Positions 18,150 to 28,878 are shown, numbered from the stretch's first letter. The stretch: DNA of 59,392 nucleotides from Azonexus sp. (GCF_023150235.1 NZ_JAKLLH010000025.1:1-59392), one strand, 5' to 3'. The notes: a model not told the origin generated them from the letters alone. Made by a program: numbers and translations.

Positions 18150-19772
18150 CTACTTCATGTAACGAAAATAGGAAACCAGCTTGCTGAGACGGGCGGCGGT
18201 ATCGCTCATCTGGCGAGTATTGTCCGCCGCCATGCGTACCGTATCGACAGTCTGCTCGATGCCGGAAACGATGCCTTCGATCTGGTTGAGAATGTCGCGC
18301 CCGGCCTGGCTCTGCTCACGGGTCGCATCGGCAATATGGCGCGACATCTCGGCCACCTCGCCGCTATGGCGGTCGACTTCGCCCAGGCCATCCTCGGCGG
18401 TCGTCATCGAGGCATCGGTCCGGGCCACCTGGGCGCCGGCACTCTCCATGCCGCTGACGGCCATCTGGGTAATACGCTGGATTTCACCGACTGTCGTCGT
18501 GATTTCCCGGGTTTGGAGGCTGGCACGCTCGGCCAGCTTGCGGACCTCATCGGCCACCACGGCAAAGCCGCGACCGCTCTCGCCAGCCCGTGCCGCTTCA
18601 ATGGCGGCATTGAGCGCCAGTAGATTGGTCTGGTCGGCCACTTCCTCGATGGTGCGGGTAACGGCCCCAATCGCAAAAATCGACTTGAACAACTCAGCCA
18701 TGGTATCGCCGGCACCGCTGACCGTACTGACCACCGCCTGCGTTGCCTGCCGGCTCTGACGCATGCTACCCACCGCCTGATCAAGCAGGCGCCGCGACTC
18801 CTCGACCGCCGCCGCCGTTGTCTGCGAATCGTCGGCCACCTGGCCGATGGAAGCATTGATTTCCTCGACGGCCGAGGCGATGCGAGTTACCGCATCGGCC
18901 TGGACCTCGGTGGTAGCCTGGGTCTGCTCCATCCCGACGGCAAGCCCGGAAGCAGCCGACTCGACGGTTTTCGCCGCCTCGTCGATTTCGGACATCATGC
19001 TCTTCAAATGCGTCTGCATACTCACCAGCGCATCGTTGAGGCGCCCCAGTTCATCGCGTCGATGCAGGGGAATGGGGTCGGTGAGATCACCCTGCGCAAT
19101 ATGGTCAAGACGGGAAATGATGCGCTCGATGATCGTGAACACCTTGCCCTGCAAGGCAATCAGGGCGATCCCGACACCGATGCTGCTGACACCGAGCAAT
19201 TGCAGTGCAGACGAGACCAGGGTCGGCGACAGTCCGAGGGCAGCGCCGAACTCGTGCAGCACGCCCCCCACGAGGTGAGCGAGGATCAGGTAACCGACCA
19301 TTGCATTGAACTTGCTGCGCAGGGAAATCCCTCCCCAGCGGGAAGGCGCCGGCAGACTCAGCTTGCCGCCCTGCAACTGGCGGTAGAGCGCCTCGGCCTC
19401 GCTGACCTCCTGCCGAGTCGGCTCGGTCCGCACCGACATGTAACCGATGGTCCGGTCGTCTTTTCTTACCGGCACGACCAAGGCATCAACCCAATAGAAA
19501 TCGCCGTTCTTGCAGCGATTCTTGACAATTCCCCGCCACGGGCGCCCCTGCTTGATCGTATCCCATAAATCCTGGAAAGCCGCCGGCGGAACATCGGGAT
19601 GACGCACCACGTTGTGATTGACGCCGATCAGCTCTTCGCGAGTGAAACCGGAAAGCTCGACGAAGGTATCGTTCGCGTAGGTAATCGCGCCTTTCAGATC
19701 GGTTCTCGAAACAACGTACTTTCCTTTTGGGAAAGCCTGTTCGTTCTGGGTAATGGGCAGGTTGCGCTTCAT
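18150..19772 (-). CDS. Methyl-accepting chemotaxis protein with N-terminal PAS domain (Aer-like)
   Basis: 540 aa. Residues ~15-125 are a PAS domain of the redox/energy-sensing Aer type ([19 protein letters not shown]-like strand and helix; [30 protein letters not shown]). Two closely spaced hydrophobic segments (~155-210) anchor it without a large periplasmic domain. HAMP follows (~210-265). The C-terminal coiled coil has the hairpin tip [20 protein letters not shown], which binds CheA/CheW. It probably senses internal redox state through FAD, as Aer does; cofactor binding is inference. No che genes are nearby. No CheR-binding pentapeptide is seen at the C-terminus. Confidence 0.92.
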   Translation of the reverse strand: MKRNLPITQNEQAFPKGKYVVSRTDLKGAITYANDTFVELSGFTREELIGVNHNVVRHPDVPPAAFQDLWDTIKQGRPWRGIVKNRCKNGDFYWVDALVVPVRKDDRTIGYMSVRTEPTRQEVSEAEALYRQLQGGKLSLPAPSRWGGISLRSKFNAMVGYLILAHLVGGVLHEFGAALGLSPTLVSSALQLLGVSSIGVGIALIALQGKVFTIIERIISRLDHIAQGDLTDPIPLHRRDELGRLNDALVSMQTHLKSMMSEIDEAAKTVESAASGLAVGMEQTQATTEVQADAVTRIASAVEEINASIGQVADDSQTTAAAVEESRRLLDQAVGSMRQSRQATQAVVSTVSGAGDTMAELFKSIFAIGAVTRTIEEVADQTNLLALNAAIEAARAGESGRGFAVVADEVRKLAERASLQTREITTTVGEIQRITQMAVSGMESAGAQVARTDASMTTAEDGLGEVDRHSGEVAEMSRHIADATREQSQAGRDILNQIEGIVSGIEQTVDTVRMAADNTRQMSDTAARLSKLVSYFRYMK

Positions 19773-19838
19773 CTCTTGCAGACCGGGAAAGAATTGGAAA
19801 GGAGTGTAACAAAGCCGCCGGCTTCACACAGCACCGGC

Positions 19839-19866
19839 AAAAAAAAGGGCAGCCGAAGCCACCCTT
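19839..19866 (-). terminator. Rho-independent terminator after the thiolase gene
   Basis: On the minus strand a nine-pair stem (two G-U pairs) closes a TTCG tetraloop and is followed by a run of eight T. It lies 21 bases past the thiolase stop codon. Confidence 0.85.
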
Positions 19867-19887
19867 TCTTCATCTCGCACGCCGGAA

Positions 19888-21069
19888 TTACATGCGCTCG
19901 AAGATGCAGGCAATACCCTGGCCACCACCGATACACATCGTCACCAAGGCATAACGGGCATTGGTACGCTGCAATTCGTACAAGGCCTTGGTGGCGATGA
20001 AGGCACCGGAACAGCCAACCGGGTGGCCCATGGCAATGGCGCCGCCGTTCGGATTGGTCTTGGCGGGATCGAGGCCCAGGCCCTTGGCGACGGCAATGGC
20101 CTGCGCCGCGAAGGCTTCGTTGGATTCGATGACATCCATCTGATCCAGGGTCAGACCGGCCTTTTTCAGCGCCAGTTGGGTAGCCGGGATCGGGCCTTCA
20201 CCCATGACATCGTTGGGCACGCCGGCAACGGCATACGAAACCAGGCGGGCCATCGGCTTCTGACCGGCGGCGGCAGCGACGTCGGCAGCGGCGAGCACGA
20301 AGAAGGAAGCGCCATCGTTGATCCCGGAAGCATTACCGGCAGTCACCGTGCCATCCTTCTTGAAGGCTGGTTTCATCTTGGCCAGGGATTCTTGCGTGGT
20401 CGTCGGCTTGAGGTGCTCGTCGGTATCGAAAACGACTTCGCCCTTGCGCGTCTGCTTGACGATCGGCACGATCTGCGACTTGAAGTAACCAGCTTCCTGA
20501 GCGGCGGCAGCGCGACGCTGCGATTCGAGCGCACAGGCATCCTGCTCTTCGCGGGAGATATTCCACTTGGTCGCCAGGTTTTCGGCGGTGATGCCCATGT
20601 GACCGACACCGAACGGGTCGGTCAGGACCGACACCATCATGTCGATGGCCTTGGTATCGCCCATGCGGGCGCCGGTGCGCAGGGCCGGCATCATGTACCC
20701 GCCGCGCGACATGACTTCGACGCCGCCGCCGATGCCGTAGTCGCAATCGCCCAGCATGATCTGCTGCGCGGTGGTGACAATGGCTTGCAGGCCCGACGAG
20801 CACAGACGGTTCACCTGCATGGCGATGGAATCCATCGGCAGACCAGCCTGGATCGAGGCAACGCGCGGCACGTAGGCGTAGCGGGAATCGGTCGGGATGC
20901 AGTTGCCGACAGTAACATAATTGATTTTCTGGGCATCGACACCGGAACGGGCGATGGCTTCCTTCATCACGGTACCGGCCAGCTCCGCCGGCTCGATATC
21001 GGCCAGGGAACCGCCAAAAGCGCCAATGGCGGAACGAACTGCGCTCAGAACGACTACTTCTCTGCTCAT
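19888..21069 (-). CDS. Acetyl-CoA acetyltransferase / beta-ketothiolase (BktB-like)
   Basis: 393 aa. Active-site Cys90 in NRLCSSGLQA, the His of GGAIAMGHPVGCSGA near 349 and the second Cys in VTMCIGGGQGIA near 379 are all present. The sequence is closer to Ralstonia BktB-type thiolases than to PhaA, judging from TREVVV-like opening and AMQVNRLC context. It condenses two acyl-CoA units to 3-ketoacyl-CoA or cleaves them: polyhydroxyalkanoate supply or fatty-acid breakdown. A strong AGGAGG ribosome site precedes the ATG and a terminator follows. It appears to stand alone, with no phaB or fad genes adjacent. Confidence 0.92.
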   Translation of the reverse strand: MSREVVVLSAVRSAIGAFGGSLADIEPAELAGTVMKEAIARSGVDAQKINYVTVGNCIPTDSRYAYVPRVASIQAGLPMDSIAMQVNRLCSSGLQAIVTTAQQIMLGDCDYGIGGGVEVMSRGGYMMPALRTGARMGDTKAIDMMVSVLTDPFGVGHMGITAENLATKWNISREEQDACALESQRRAAAAQEAGYFKSQIVPIVKQTRKGEVVFDTDEHLKPTTTQESLAKMKPAFKKDGTVTAGNASGINDGASFFVLAAADVAAAAGQKPMARLVSYAVAGVPNDVMGEGPIPATQLALKKAGLTLDQMDVIESNEAFAAQAIAVAKGLGLDPAKTNPNGGAIAMGHPVGCSGAFIATKALYELQRTNARYALVTMCIGGGQGIACIFERM

Positions 21070-21331
21070 GTAAAAAACCTCCTGTGAATAAATCGTGTGC
21101 CGACCTCCACGGGCCGACTCTATCGAGATTGGAACAGCAAGATGTTACGCGCCGATGGATACGGCCCGCGACTCTACGGGTAGTGGTCCATTCTCCCACC
21201 CCGGGGCCGGATGCAACGGAAAGCGAAGTTCCGGTAGCACGGCACGCCCCCGCGAAGGGAGTGGATTTCTCCTGCGACCGGTCGTTCCGGCCTTGTCTGG
21301 TTTTGTCACAATGGGCGACGATAGCACAAGC

Positions 21332-21925
21332 TCAGGGCTCATGCAGCCCGAGACGGGCGGTCAGCGAACGGATCATTCCGGCAGTTGCCCCCCAAATGAA
21401 ATAATCCCGCCACGGCATGGCAAAAAAATGCCGCAAGGCACCACGAAGGTGCGCCGAGTGGCGTTGATGATTGGCCGGGTCGAGAAGAAAGGCGAGCGGT
21501 ACCTCGAATACCTCCGCCACCTCGAAAGGGTCCGGGTTCAAGGAAAAAGGCGGTCGTACCAGCGCCACCACCGGTATTACGGAAAATCCCGTACCGGTGC
21601 GATATTCGGGCAAATAGCCGAGTATTTCGACATGCCGGCGCGCCAAACCGATTTCCTCCTCGGTTTCGCGCAATGCCGTCTCCAGCGGGGAAGCATCCCC
21701 CTCCTCGACCCCTCCTCCGGGAAAACTGATCTGTCCGGCATGCTGATTGAGGTGTGCCGTGCGCCGGGTCAGAAGAACCGTACGACCAGCCGCGCGCTCG
21801 ACGATGGGGAAAAGCACCGCCGCCGCCCTCAATCCCTGCGCGGGTGCTCCATCCTCGATCACGATCTGACTCTGCGACGGCACGGGCAGCAAGGCCGCCC
21901 TCAACTGCGGCACATCGATTTTCAT
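21332..21925 (-). CDS. Nudix hydrolase, CoA pyrophosphatase type (NudL/YeaB)
   Basis: 197 aa. The Nudix box is intact: GGGVEEGD then LETALRETEEEIGL supplies the metal-binding RExxEE core. Just before it, LLTRRTAHLNQHAGQISFPGG is the hallmark of the CoA-hydrolysing subgroup, cutting CoA to phosphopantetheine and 3',5'-ADP. Translation is probably coupled to the 85-aa protein upstream, whose stop overlaps this ATG by four bases. About 260 bases without a gene separate its end from the thiolase start and probably hold the thiolase promoter. Confidence 0.9.
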   Translation of the reverse strand: MKIDVPQLRAALLPVPSQSQIVIEDGAPAQGLRAAAVLFPIVERAAGRTVLLTRRTAHLNQHAGQISFPGGGVEEGDASPLETALRETEEEIGLARRHVEILGYLPEYRTGTGFSVIPVVALVRPPFSLNPDPFEVAEVFEVPLAFLLDPANHQRHSAHLRGALRHFFAMPWRDYFIWGATAGMIRSLTARLGLHEP

Positions 21926-22179
21926 GCAGTTGCCGGATCTTCCTCGATTTCGGCATGAACCGCGCCCAGCGCATCCTGCAGTGTTTCTTCGGACAGGGCG
22001 TTGATCGTCGTTGCCACCAGATCGGCGGATTCGACGGCACCAAGCGGCAGACGCTTGCTTTCGAGCGAGGCGATGAGAACCGCCGAGGCACCGACGACGC
22101 GCAGCAAAGCCTGGCGTTCGGCCATCAGCATTTCGATTTCATCGCGCAGCAATGTGATTTCCTGCTCCCTTTGGGGCAT
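21922..22179 (-). CDS. Conserved-looking small protein, unknown function (85 aa)
   Basis: Not recognised. An N-terminal helix with heptad spacing (QEITLLRDEIEMLMAERQAL) suggests a coiled coil, followed by a hydrophobic stretch and an acidic tail (AEIEEDPATA). It is sandwiched nine bases after the protease gene and overlapping the Nudix gene, so it is probably translated as part of a three-gene unit. The ribosome site GGAG lies about ten bases before the ATG. Confidence 0.65.
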   Translation of the reverse strand: MPQREQEITLLRDEIEMLMAERQALLRVVGASAVLIASLESKRLPLGAVESADLVATTINALSEETLQDALGAVHAEIEEDPATA

Positions 22180-22188
22180 TTTCTTCTC

Positions 22189-22836
22189 CTAATAGCGCTT
22201 CTTCAGCGTCATCGTCGGACCGTCGCGCTGCATGTCCATCCGGTTCAGGAAGCTCATTCCCAGCAGGGCGATCGGCATATCATTCTGATGTATCGTAGCG
22301 TCGATGCCGTGCAGCGTCACCTCGCCGATACGCACGGTGTCCAGTTTGACGCGGCTGACCACGACTTGTCCATTCGCCGTCTGCGAAATTCCCTTTTGCC
22401 CGCGATTGAAGTCGAGGCCGATCCGGCGGGCATCCGAAGCGCCAAGCGAGATCATGGTCGCTCCGGTATCGACGAGAAAATGGACCGAAGTCCCGTTGAT
22501 TGTCCCGGTGGTCTGAAAATGCCCCTGCGCATCGGCGGTGAGGATAATTTTGTGGCCGCCACTCTCCGCTTTCGCTCCCAGGGCATGCTGGCCGACGCGC
22601 AAGGCTCGCTTGCGGCCCGCAATCTCGACAATCGCCTGCTCGTCCTGAATCGCGACAAGGCGCACACCATCCAGGCTCTGCCCCACCGTAAGCGCTCGCG
22701 GTGCCGCACCATTGATGGTCAGCATAGCCTTGCTGCCGAGCAGCCCGGCCAGGCCTACCTCCTGCGCCAGGAGCGGCGGCACCGTCAGCATCAGGAACGC
22801 AAACGCCGTACAATGGCCGGCCATTTTCCTGCTCAT
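22189..22836 (-). CDS. Retropepsin-like aspartic protease, periplasmic (clan AA, TIGR02281-like)
   Basis: 215 aa from the ATG at 22836. This start gives a signal peptide beginning MSRKMAGHCTAFAFLMLTV and avoids overlap with the divergent gene; an ATG at 22863 is an alternative. The catalytic motif is FLVDTGATMISLG, and the partner strand ALLGMSFLNRMDMQ is the usual hydrophobic-Gly pair of single-domain retropepsin-like proteases, which act as dimers. About 90 residues before the protease domain form a small beta-rich region. Substrate unknown. Divergent from the glutamine amidotransferase, with only ten bases between the two starts. Confidence 0.82.
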   Translation of the reverse strand: MSRKMAGHCTAFAFLMLTVPPLLAQEVGLAGLLGSKAMLTINGAAPRALTVGQSLDGVRLVAIQDEQAIVEIAGRKRALRVGQHALGAKAESGGHKIILTADAQGHFQTTGTINGTSVHFLVDTGATMISLGASDARRIGLDFNRGQKGISQTANGQVVVSRVKLDTVRIGEVTLHGIDATIHQNDMPIALLGMSFLNRMDMQRDGPTMTLKKRY

Positions 22837-22846
22837 GGGGGTTTCA

Positions 22847-23560
22847 ATGCTGCCTGTTGCCATCTTTCGCCATGCTCCTACCGAAGGTCCGGGCTATTTT
22901 GCCACATTCCTCGATGCCCGCCGGATTCCCTGGCGCCTGATCGCCGTCGATGCCGGCGAGCCATTGCCGGAAGATACCCGTGAATTTTCCGGTCTCTGCC
23001 TGATGGGAGGGCCGATGAGCGTCAACGATCCCCTGCCCTGGATCGAGAGTGTTTGCCACCTGATTCGCGAAGCCGATGAAAGACACCTGCCGCTGCTGGG
23101 GCACTGCCTCGGAGGACAACTGATCGCCAAGGCGCTTGGCGGCAGGGTGGAGAAAAATCCGGTCAAGGAAATCGGTTGGGGCCATATTCTTGGCGAACAG
23201 CATGCGAGCGCCCGCCGCTGGCTGGGCGATTTTGCCGGACATCCGGTAAGCGCCTTCCATTGGCACGGTGAAACTTTCTCGCTACCGGAGGGTGCCGAGC
23301 GCCTCGCCGGCAATGCCCATTGTGCCAACCAGATGTTCGCGCTCGGCCCGCATCTCGGCATGCAATGTCACGTCGAGATGACGCCGGAGATGATTGCCGA
23401 ATGGTGCGAACAATGGAACGAGGAGACGGACGGTGTCGAAAACCGCGCCGGCATCCAGGCGCCCGAAACAATGCAAGCCGAAACCGCCAACCGCTTGCCC
23501 GAGATGCGCCGTCTGGCCGAACAGCTTTATTCGACCTGGATTCTTGGTCTCCCCTGTTGA
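22847..23560 (+). CDS. Class I glutamine amidotransferase (GMP synthase-like GATase domain)
   Basis: 237 aa. Catalytic Cys87 lies in the nucleophile elbow GHCLGGQLIAKALGG, and the His in FHWHGETFSLP is about 90 residues later. The first 70 residues carry the usual LMGGPMSVND oxyanion-side strand. It resembles stand-alone YfeJ/GuaA-like amidotransferases that hydrolyse glutamine or gamma-glutamyl compounds; the true substrate cannot be read off. GGGG before the ATG at 22847 is the probable ribosome site. C-terminal ~40 residues are helical. Confidence 0.85.
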   Translation: MLPVAIFRHAPTEGPGYFATFLDARRIPWRLIAVDAGEPLPEDTREFSGLCLMGGPMSVNDPLPWIESVCHLIREADERHLPLLGHCLGGQLIAKALGGRVEKNPVKEIGWGHILGEQHASARRWLGDFAGHPVSAFHWHGETFSLPEGAERLAGNAHCANQMFALGPHLGMQCHVEMTPEMIAEWCEQWNEETDGVENRAGIQAPETMQAETANRLPEMRRLAEQLYSTWILGLPC

Positions 23561-23571
23561 GCCAGGCTTGG

Positions 23572-23811
23572 TCAGCCAGGCAATCGCCCGGCGCGGACCA
23601 GCGCGGCACGCAAACGGGCGACGGTTTCCTCGACCGGCGCATCGCGCCGGACCTCCAGCCCGAGCTCGCGCGCCAGGGCATTGACCCGCGCCGGGTTGAG
23701 CGGAATCCCGCCACGCTCGACCGCCAGCACCAGCCGGCGGGCCTGCTCAAATTCGTCGGGCGGCAGCGGCGATTTGCCACAACGCGCCCGCAACCATTGC
23801 CAGAATCCCAT
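23572..23811 (-). CDS. Small hypothetical protein (79 aa)
   Basis: Not assigned to a family. It begins MGFWQWLRARCGKSPLPPDEFEQA and continues as two amphipathic helices rich in Arg, Ala and Glu, including a helical segment NPARVNALARELGLEVRRDA that looks like a short helix-turn-helix-like or peptide-binding fold. Convergent with the amidotransferase gene (11-base gap) and downstream of yajQ and a family palindrome. GC-rich like its neighbours. Confidence 0.55.
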   Translation of the reverse strand: MGFWQWLRARCGKSPLPPDEFEQARRLVLAVERGGIPLNPARVNALARELGLEVRRDAPVEETVARLRAALVRAGRLPG

Positions 23812-23843
23812 GCGCTGCTCCCGGAGCGATAGTTTGAACCCTG

Positions 23844-23885
23844 TTTTTGTCGATTTTCACGGTCGACCGTGAAAACCGGCAAAAA
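23844..23885. repeat. Copy 2 of the CACGGTCGACCGTG palindrome family
   Basis: Starts five bases past the yajQ stop codon. The core with TTTT/AAAA flanks is identical to copy 1, but the outer arms read TTTTTGTCGA and CCGGCAAAAA. These still pair apart from one mismatch (A-C) and one T-G. Polarity is T-run first, unlike copies 1 and 3, so a classical terminator is less obvious here. Confidence 0.75.
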
Positions 23886-23890
23886 TCCGA

Positions 23891-24385
23891 TCAGTCGCGG
23901 AAATTCCCAGCCTTGATCGGGAAGTCGGCAATCGACTTGCGGATCAGCGCGATGCATTCCTGCAGATCGTCGCGCTTGGCGCCCTGGACGCGTACGGCAT
24001 CGCCCTGGATCGAGGCCTGCACCTTGAGCTTGGCGTCCTTGATCAGCTTGACGATCTTCTTGGCCAGCTCGGTTTCGATCCCGAGCTTGATTTTCAATTC
24101 CTGCTTGACCTTGTTGCCGGAAACCTTCTGCAGCGGCTGCTCGTCGAGGCGCTTGGTGCTCTCGGTTTCCTTCTTTTCCATCGCCGGGAACAGGATGTCC
24201 TTGATCTGGTCGAGCTGGAAATCGGAATCGCCGTGCAGGGTGATCAGCTTGTCCTTCTCGTTCAGCTCGACCTTGGCCGAGGTGCCTTTGAAGTCATAAC
24301 GGTTCTCGATCTGGCGCGCCGCGACGTCAATCGCGTTCTTCAGCGCGACCATGTCGGCTTCTGAGGTGAAATCGAAAGAAGGCAT
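23891..24385 (-). CDS. yajQ: YajQ-family nucleotide/c-di-GMP-binding protein
   Basis: 164 aa, full length for the family. The N-terminal MPSFDFTSEADMVALKNAID and the central IENRYDFKGTSAKVEL are family hallmarks. The fold is two RRM-like halves. In Xanthomonas a YajQ homologue binds c-di-GMP and a transcription factor; in others the role is unclear, and nothing here settles it. Last in a minus-strand group with the DUF2788 protein and PpnP, but a terminator lies between ppnP and this gene, so it may have its own promoter. Confidence 0.93.
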   Translation of the reverse strand: MPSFDFTSEADMVALKNAIDVAARQIENRYDFKGTSAKVELNEKDKLITLHGDSDFQLDQIKDILFPAMEKKETESTKRLDEQPLQKVSGNKVKQELKIKLGIETELAKKIVKLIKDAKLKVQASIQGDAVRVQGAKRDDLQECIALIRKSIADFPIKAGNFRD

Positions 24386-24403
24386 TGCTAGCTCCTGAAA
24401 AAC

Positions 24404-24430
24404 GAAAAACCCGGCACGCAGCCGGGCTCT
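24404..24430 (-). terminator. Rho-independent terminator after ppnP
   Basis: Minus-strand stem GCCCGGC / GCCGGGT with a short loop followed by TTTT, about 25 bases past the ppnP stop codon and just before the yajQ start. Confidence 0.75.
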
Positions 24431-24451
24431 GACCGGACTGGCCGGAAACGA

Positions 24452-24769
24452 TCAGCCGAAGTGGCAAACGTAGTGGTAGGACTCACCGTCGGCTACCGAA
24501 ATTTCAAAGGACGAATTACCCGGCACGTTGAAGGACTGGCCTTCGCCGTAGGCGGTCCATTCGCTTTCGCCGGCCAGCTTGACGTGGCAGGCACCGCCGA
24601 CGCCTTCCATGATTTCGGGCGCTCCGGTGTTGAAGGTCAGGGTGGACGGCAGGATCACGCCGACCGTCTTCTTGGTGCCGTCGGCGAGGACGACGGTGTG
24701 GCTGACGCACTTGCCGTCAAAATAGACATTGGCCTTCTTGACCACCGAAACGTTATCGAATTGAGACAT
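24452..24769 (-). CDS. ppnP: Pyrimidine/purine nucleoside phosphorylase PpnP (DUF1255)
   Basis: 105 aa single cupin domain of normal length. Signatures are [32 protein letters not shown] and the C-terminal SYHYVCHFG. The family splits nucleosides with phosphate into free base and ribose-1-phosphate. The ATG overlaps the upstream DUF2788 stop by one base (TGATG), so the two are translated together. A terminator follows. Confidence 0.92.
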   Translation of the reverse strand: MSQFDNVSVVKKANVYFDGKCVSHTVVLADGTKKTVGVILPSTLTFNTGAPEIMEGVGGACHVKLAGESEWTAYGEGQSFNVPGNSSFEISVADGESYHYVCHFG

Positions 24770-24993
24770 CAGATTCCCCAGATTTTTTGGATGACGGATT
24801 TGGCGATGAAACCGACCATGCCGAAGGCCAGCACGAAGAACAGGACAATGGTCCCGGTCTTGCCCGCCTTCGACTTCCAGGCGATTTCGCCGATGATGAA
24901 GAGCATGAACAGAATGAAGGCTCCGACGCCCCAGGTCGAGAAGAAATCGGAAATCTGTTCCTCGGTCAGGCCGAAAAGCGTCGAAGGTTCCAT
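24769..24993 (-). CDS. DUF2788 small membrane protein
   Basis: 74 aa with two transmembrane helices (around residues 22-42 and 48-68) and a short acidic N-terminus ([18 protein letters not shown]). It resembles the DUF2788 family of betaproteobacterial two-helix proteins of unknown role. It lies about 110 bases after argG on the same strand and is coupled to ppnP. Confidence 0.7.
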   Translation of the reverse strand: MEPSTLFGLTEEQISDFFSTWGVGAFILFMLFIIGEIAWKSKAGKTGTIVLFFVLAFGMVGFIAKSVIQKIWGI

Positions 24994-25069
24994 CTGTTTA
25001 ACGGCTAGCTGTTAGATGTTGGCAATTAGAAAACCAGGGGGCGCTTGCCGCGCCCCGAGGAATTGGCTC

Positions 25070-25097
25070 GATCCTCGATCCTGATTCCTTGATCCTG
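25070..25097 (-). repeat. Four tandem AGGATCA-type heptamers just after argG
   Basis: In the argG direction the bases from four past the stop codon read as four consecutive seven-base units: AGGATCA, AGGAATC, AGGATCG, AGGATCG. It is the same unit that makes up the 38-copy array after leuB, and the placement right after a stop codon is also the same. Confidence 0.7.
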
Positions 25098-25100
25098 CCC

Positions 25101-26330
<1,230 letters not shown>

Positions 26331-26340
26331 CGTCGTTTCC

Positions 26341-27264
26341 TTACTTCGTTTCAACCCTGCCCAAATGCAGGTATTCCATCAAAGCCTTCTGCACATGCAG
26401 CCGGTTTTCAGCCTCGTCCCAGACCACGGACTGCCCGCCGTCGATCACTTCGGCGGTCACTTCCTCGCCGCGATGCGCCGGCAGGCAGTGCATGAACACT
26501 GCTTGCGGATTGGCCACCGCCATCATTTCGCTATCAACGCACCAGTCGGCAAAAGCCTTCATCCGCGCTTCGTTCTCAGCCTCGAAGCCCATCGAGGTCC
26601 ACACGTCGGTGGTCACCAGATCGGCACCGCGACAGGCTTCCATCGGGTCGGCAAAGACCTGGTAATGCGCCGGATTGACGCCCTTGATCAGCTCGGGGTT
26701 CAGTTCATAGCCCGGCGGGGTCGACACATTGACCTTGAAGTCGAGGACTTCGGCCGCCTGCAGCCAGGTATTGCACATATTGTTGGCGTCGCCGACCCAG
26801 GCCACGGTCTTGCCCTGGATGCAACCGCGATGCTCGATGAAGGTGAAGATGTCGGCCAGAATCTGGCACGGGTGATATTCGTTGGTCAGGCCGTTGATCA
26901 CCGGCACGCGCGAATGCTTGGCAAAGCGCTCGATGATGTCCTGCTCGTAGGTACGGATCATCACCAGATCGCTCATCCGGGAGATCACCTGCGCTGCGTC
27001 CTCGACCGGCTCACCGCGCCCGAGCTGCGAATCGCGGGTGTTCAGGTAGATCGCGGCGCCACCCAATTGATGCATGCCTGCCTCGAAAGAAAGACGGGTC
27101 CGGGTGCTCGCCTTCTCGAAGATCATCACCAGGGTGCGGTCTTCCAGCGGCCAGTATTTGTTGAAGGACTTGAATTCCTTCTTGATCCAGGCTGCCCGCT
27201 CGAACACATAGGTGTGCTCTTCGCGCGTGAAATCACTGAATTGCAGAAAGTGCTTGATTGCCAT
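26341..27264 (-). CDS. argF: Ornithine carbamoyltransferase
   Basis: 307 aa. Carbamoyl-phosphate site [12 protein letters not shown], the HPCQILAD motif and the ornithine-site [11 protein letters not shown] are all intact. Makes citrulline from ornithine and carbamoyl phosphate in the cytoplasm. Lies five bases after argD and ten before argG, so co-transcription is expected. Confidence 0.97.
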   Translation of the reverse strand: MAIKHFLQFSDFTREEHTYVFERAAWIKKEFKSFNKYWPLEDRTLVMIFEKASTRTRLSFEAGMHQLGGAAIYLNTRDSQLGRGEPVEDAAQVISRMSDLVMIRTYEQDIIERFAKHSRVPVINGLTNEYHPCQILADIFTFIEHRGCIQGKTVAWVGDANNMCNTWLQAAEVLDFKVNVSTPPGYELNPELIKGVNPAHYQVFADPMEACRGADLVTTDVWTSMGFEAENEARMKAFADWCVDSEMMAVANPQAVFMHCLPAHRGEEVTAEVIDGGQSVVWDEAENRLHVQKALMEYLHLGRVETK

Positions 27265-27269
27265 GCTCT

Positions 27270-28442
27270 TTATCCTGCGAGAAATGCCTTGATCAGCGGT
27301 GCGACACGGTCGACCAGCTCGCGGGCATCATTTTCGGTAAAGGTCAGCGGCGGCAGGAAGCGCACCACCGTATCGGCCGTGACGTTGATCAGCAGGCCAG
27401 CGGCCAGCGCCTGGCCGACCAGTTCGCCGCAAGGCCGCGCCAGCTCGATGCCGATCATCAGCCCGTGGCCGCGAATCTCGACCACGCCATTGATGCCAGC
27501 GAGTGCTTCGGCAAAGCCCTGACGGATCAGGGCGCCGATCCGGGCAGCGTTGTCGAGCAGACCTTCCTCCTCGATCACCGCAATCGTGGTCAGGGCCGCA
27601 GTCGCCACCAGCGGATTGCCGCCAAAGGTCGAACCATGGTTGCCCGGCCCGAACAGACCGGCCGCCTTGCCACCGGCCAGACAGGCGCCGATCGGCACGC
27701 CAGAACCCAGCCCCTTGGCCAGGGTCGCGACATCCGGCTGGACGCCGGCGGTCTGGAAACCGAACCATTTGCCGGTCCGCCCCATGCCGCACTGGACTTC
27801 GTCGCACATCATCAGCCACTCGTGCTGGTCGCAAAGCTCACGCACGCCGCGGTAGAAGGCCGGATCGACGAGATGGATGCCACCTTCGCCCTGGATGATT
27901 TCAAACAGTACGGCAACGATGCTCTTGTTGTGCTCGGCGACCGCCTTGATGGCATCGAGATCACCGTAGGGAACCCGGACAAAGCCGCTGACCAGCGGCT
28001 CGAAACCCGCCTGCGCCTTGCGGTTGGCAGTGGCCGACAAGGTCGCCATGGTGCGGCCGTGAAAAGCCTTCTCCATGACGATCACCGTCGGCAGTTCAAC
28101 GCCTTTCTTATGGCCGTAGAAACGCGCCAGTTTGATTGCCGCCTCGTTGGCTTCGGCGCCGGAGTTGCCGAAAAAGACTTCCTGCATCCCGGACAACGCA
28201 CAGAGCTTGTCGGCCAGTTGTTCCTGCTCGGCGATCCGGTACAGGTTGGAGACATGCAGCATGCGGCCAGCCTGAGCGGCAAGCGCGGCAACCAGCTTCG
28301 GATGGGCATGACCCAGCGTCGAAACGGCAATACCGGACAAGGCGTCGAGATATTCCTTGCCCTCGATATCGAACAGGCGGGACCCGCAACCGTGGCTGAA
28401 GGTTACCGGCAGGCGGGCATAGGTATTCATCACATGCGACAT
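27270..28442 (-). CDS. argD: Acetylornithine aminotransferase
   Basis: 390 aa from the ATG at 28442 (MSHVMNTYARLPV; the ATG four codons later is also possible). A class III PLP aminotransferase: FFGNSGAEANEAAIKLAR, the aspartate loop MCDEVQCGMGRTGKWF, the PLP Lys in TLAKGLGSGVPIGA and HGSTFGGNPL. Transfers an amino group from glutamate to N-acetylglutamate semialdehyde, and may also serve lysine synthesis as DapC. First gene of the arg run; its promoter should be within the 436-base gap upstream. Confidence 0.94.
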   Translation of the reverse strand: MSHVMNTYARLPVTFSHGCGSRLFDIEGKEYLDALSGIAVSTLGHAHPKLVAALAAQAGRMLHVSNLYRIAEQEQLADKLCALSGMQEVFFGNSGAEANEAAIKLARFYGHKKGVELPTVIVMEKAFHGRTMATLSATANRKAQAGFEPLVSGFVRVPYGDLDAIKAVAEHNKSIVAVLFEIIQGEGGIHLVDPAFYRGVRELCDQHEWLMMCDEVQCGMGRTGKWFGFQTAGVQPDVATLAKGLGSGVPIGACLAGGKAAGLFGPGNHGSTFGGNPLVATAALTTIAVIEEEGLLDNAARIGALIRQGFAEALAGINGVVEIRGHGLMIGIELARPCGELVGQALAAGLLINVTADTVVRFLPPLTFTENDARELVDRVAPLIKAFLAG

Positions 28443-28878
28443 GAGGGAACCCCATAAAACGAAAACGGCGGCCACTGCCGCCGAGACGAAGGCAACAGCG
28501 CGGACGGCGGCAACGCGGCCCACAGGAGTTGCGGAAAGCGGAATACTAAGTGAAAAATAGAGCCTTGTATAGAACGGTCAGCGCCTGCGTATTGCCATCT
28601 TCAACCAGAAGGAAGGCGTCGAAAAAACGACGGCTGCGCTCAATCTCGGCAGCGAAAATGCGGCACATGCCGAAAGCTCACGGCATTGCCGGATGTTTTC
28701 CAGCATCGGATCGGCAGCAAGGGCGCCAAGGGTTAGCAACATCTACTCGACAAGTGGCACGAACGCGGCGACCTCCACCAGTCGGATTCCGCCGGCGGGT
28801 GAGTTCGCCCAAGGCTAGCGGCTTCTGCTAGAATGCTCCCCCGCAAGGTCGCATCGCCCAAAAACGCAGAGTAGAACA
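28443..28878. other. 436-base intergenic region between argD and the DUF3579 gene
   Basis: Must hold the divergent promoters. A TAGAAT element about 50 bases before the DUF3579 start (near 28829) is a possible -10, and a minus-strand TATACA near 28565-28575 could serve argD. A small GGCGGC-type stem lies at 28467-28482. No convincing gene and no clear arginine-repressor box were seen. Confidence 0.5.

Noticed and set aside
28550-28831. A 93-codon plus-strand frame in the argD upstream gap
   Set aside because: Arg/Ser-rich random-looking product, no ribosome site, and it covers the needed promoter region.
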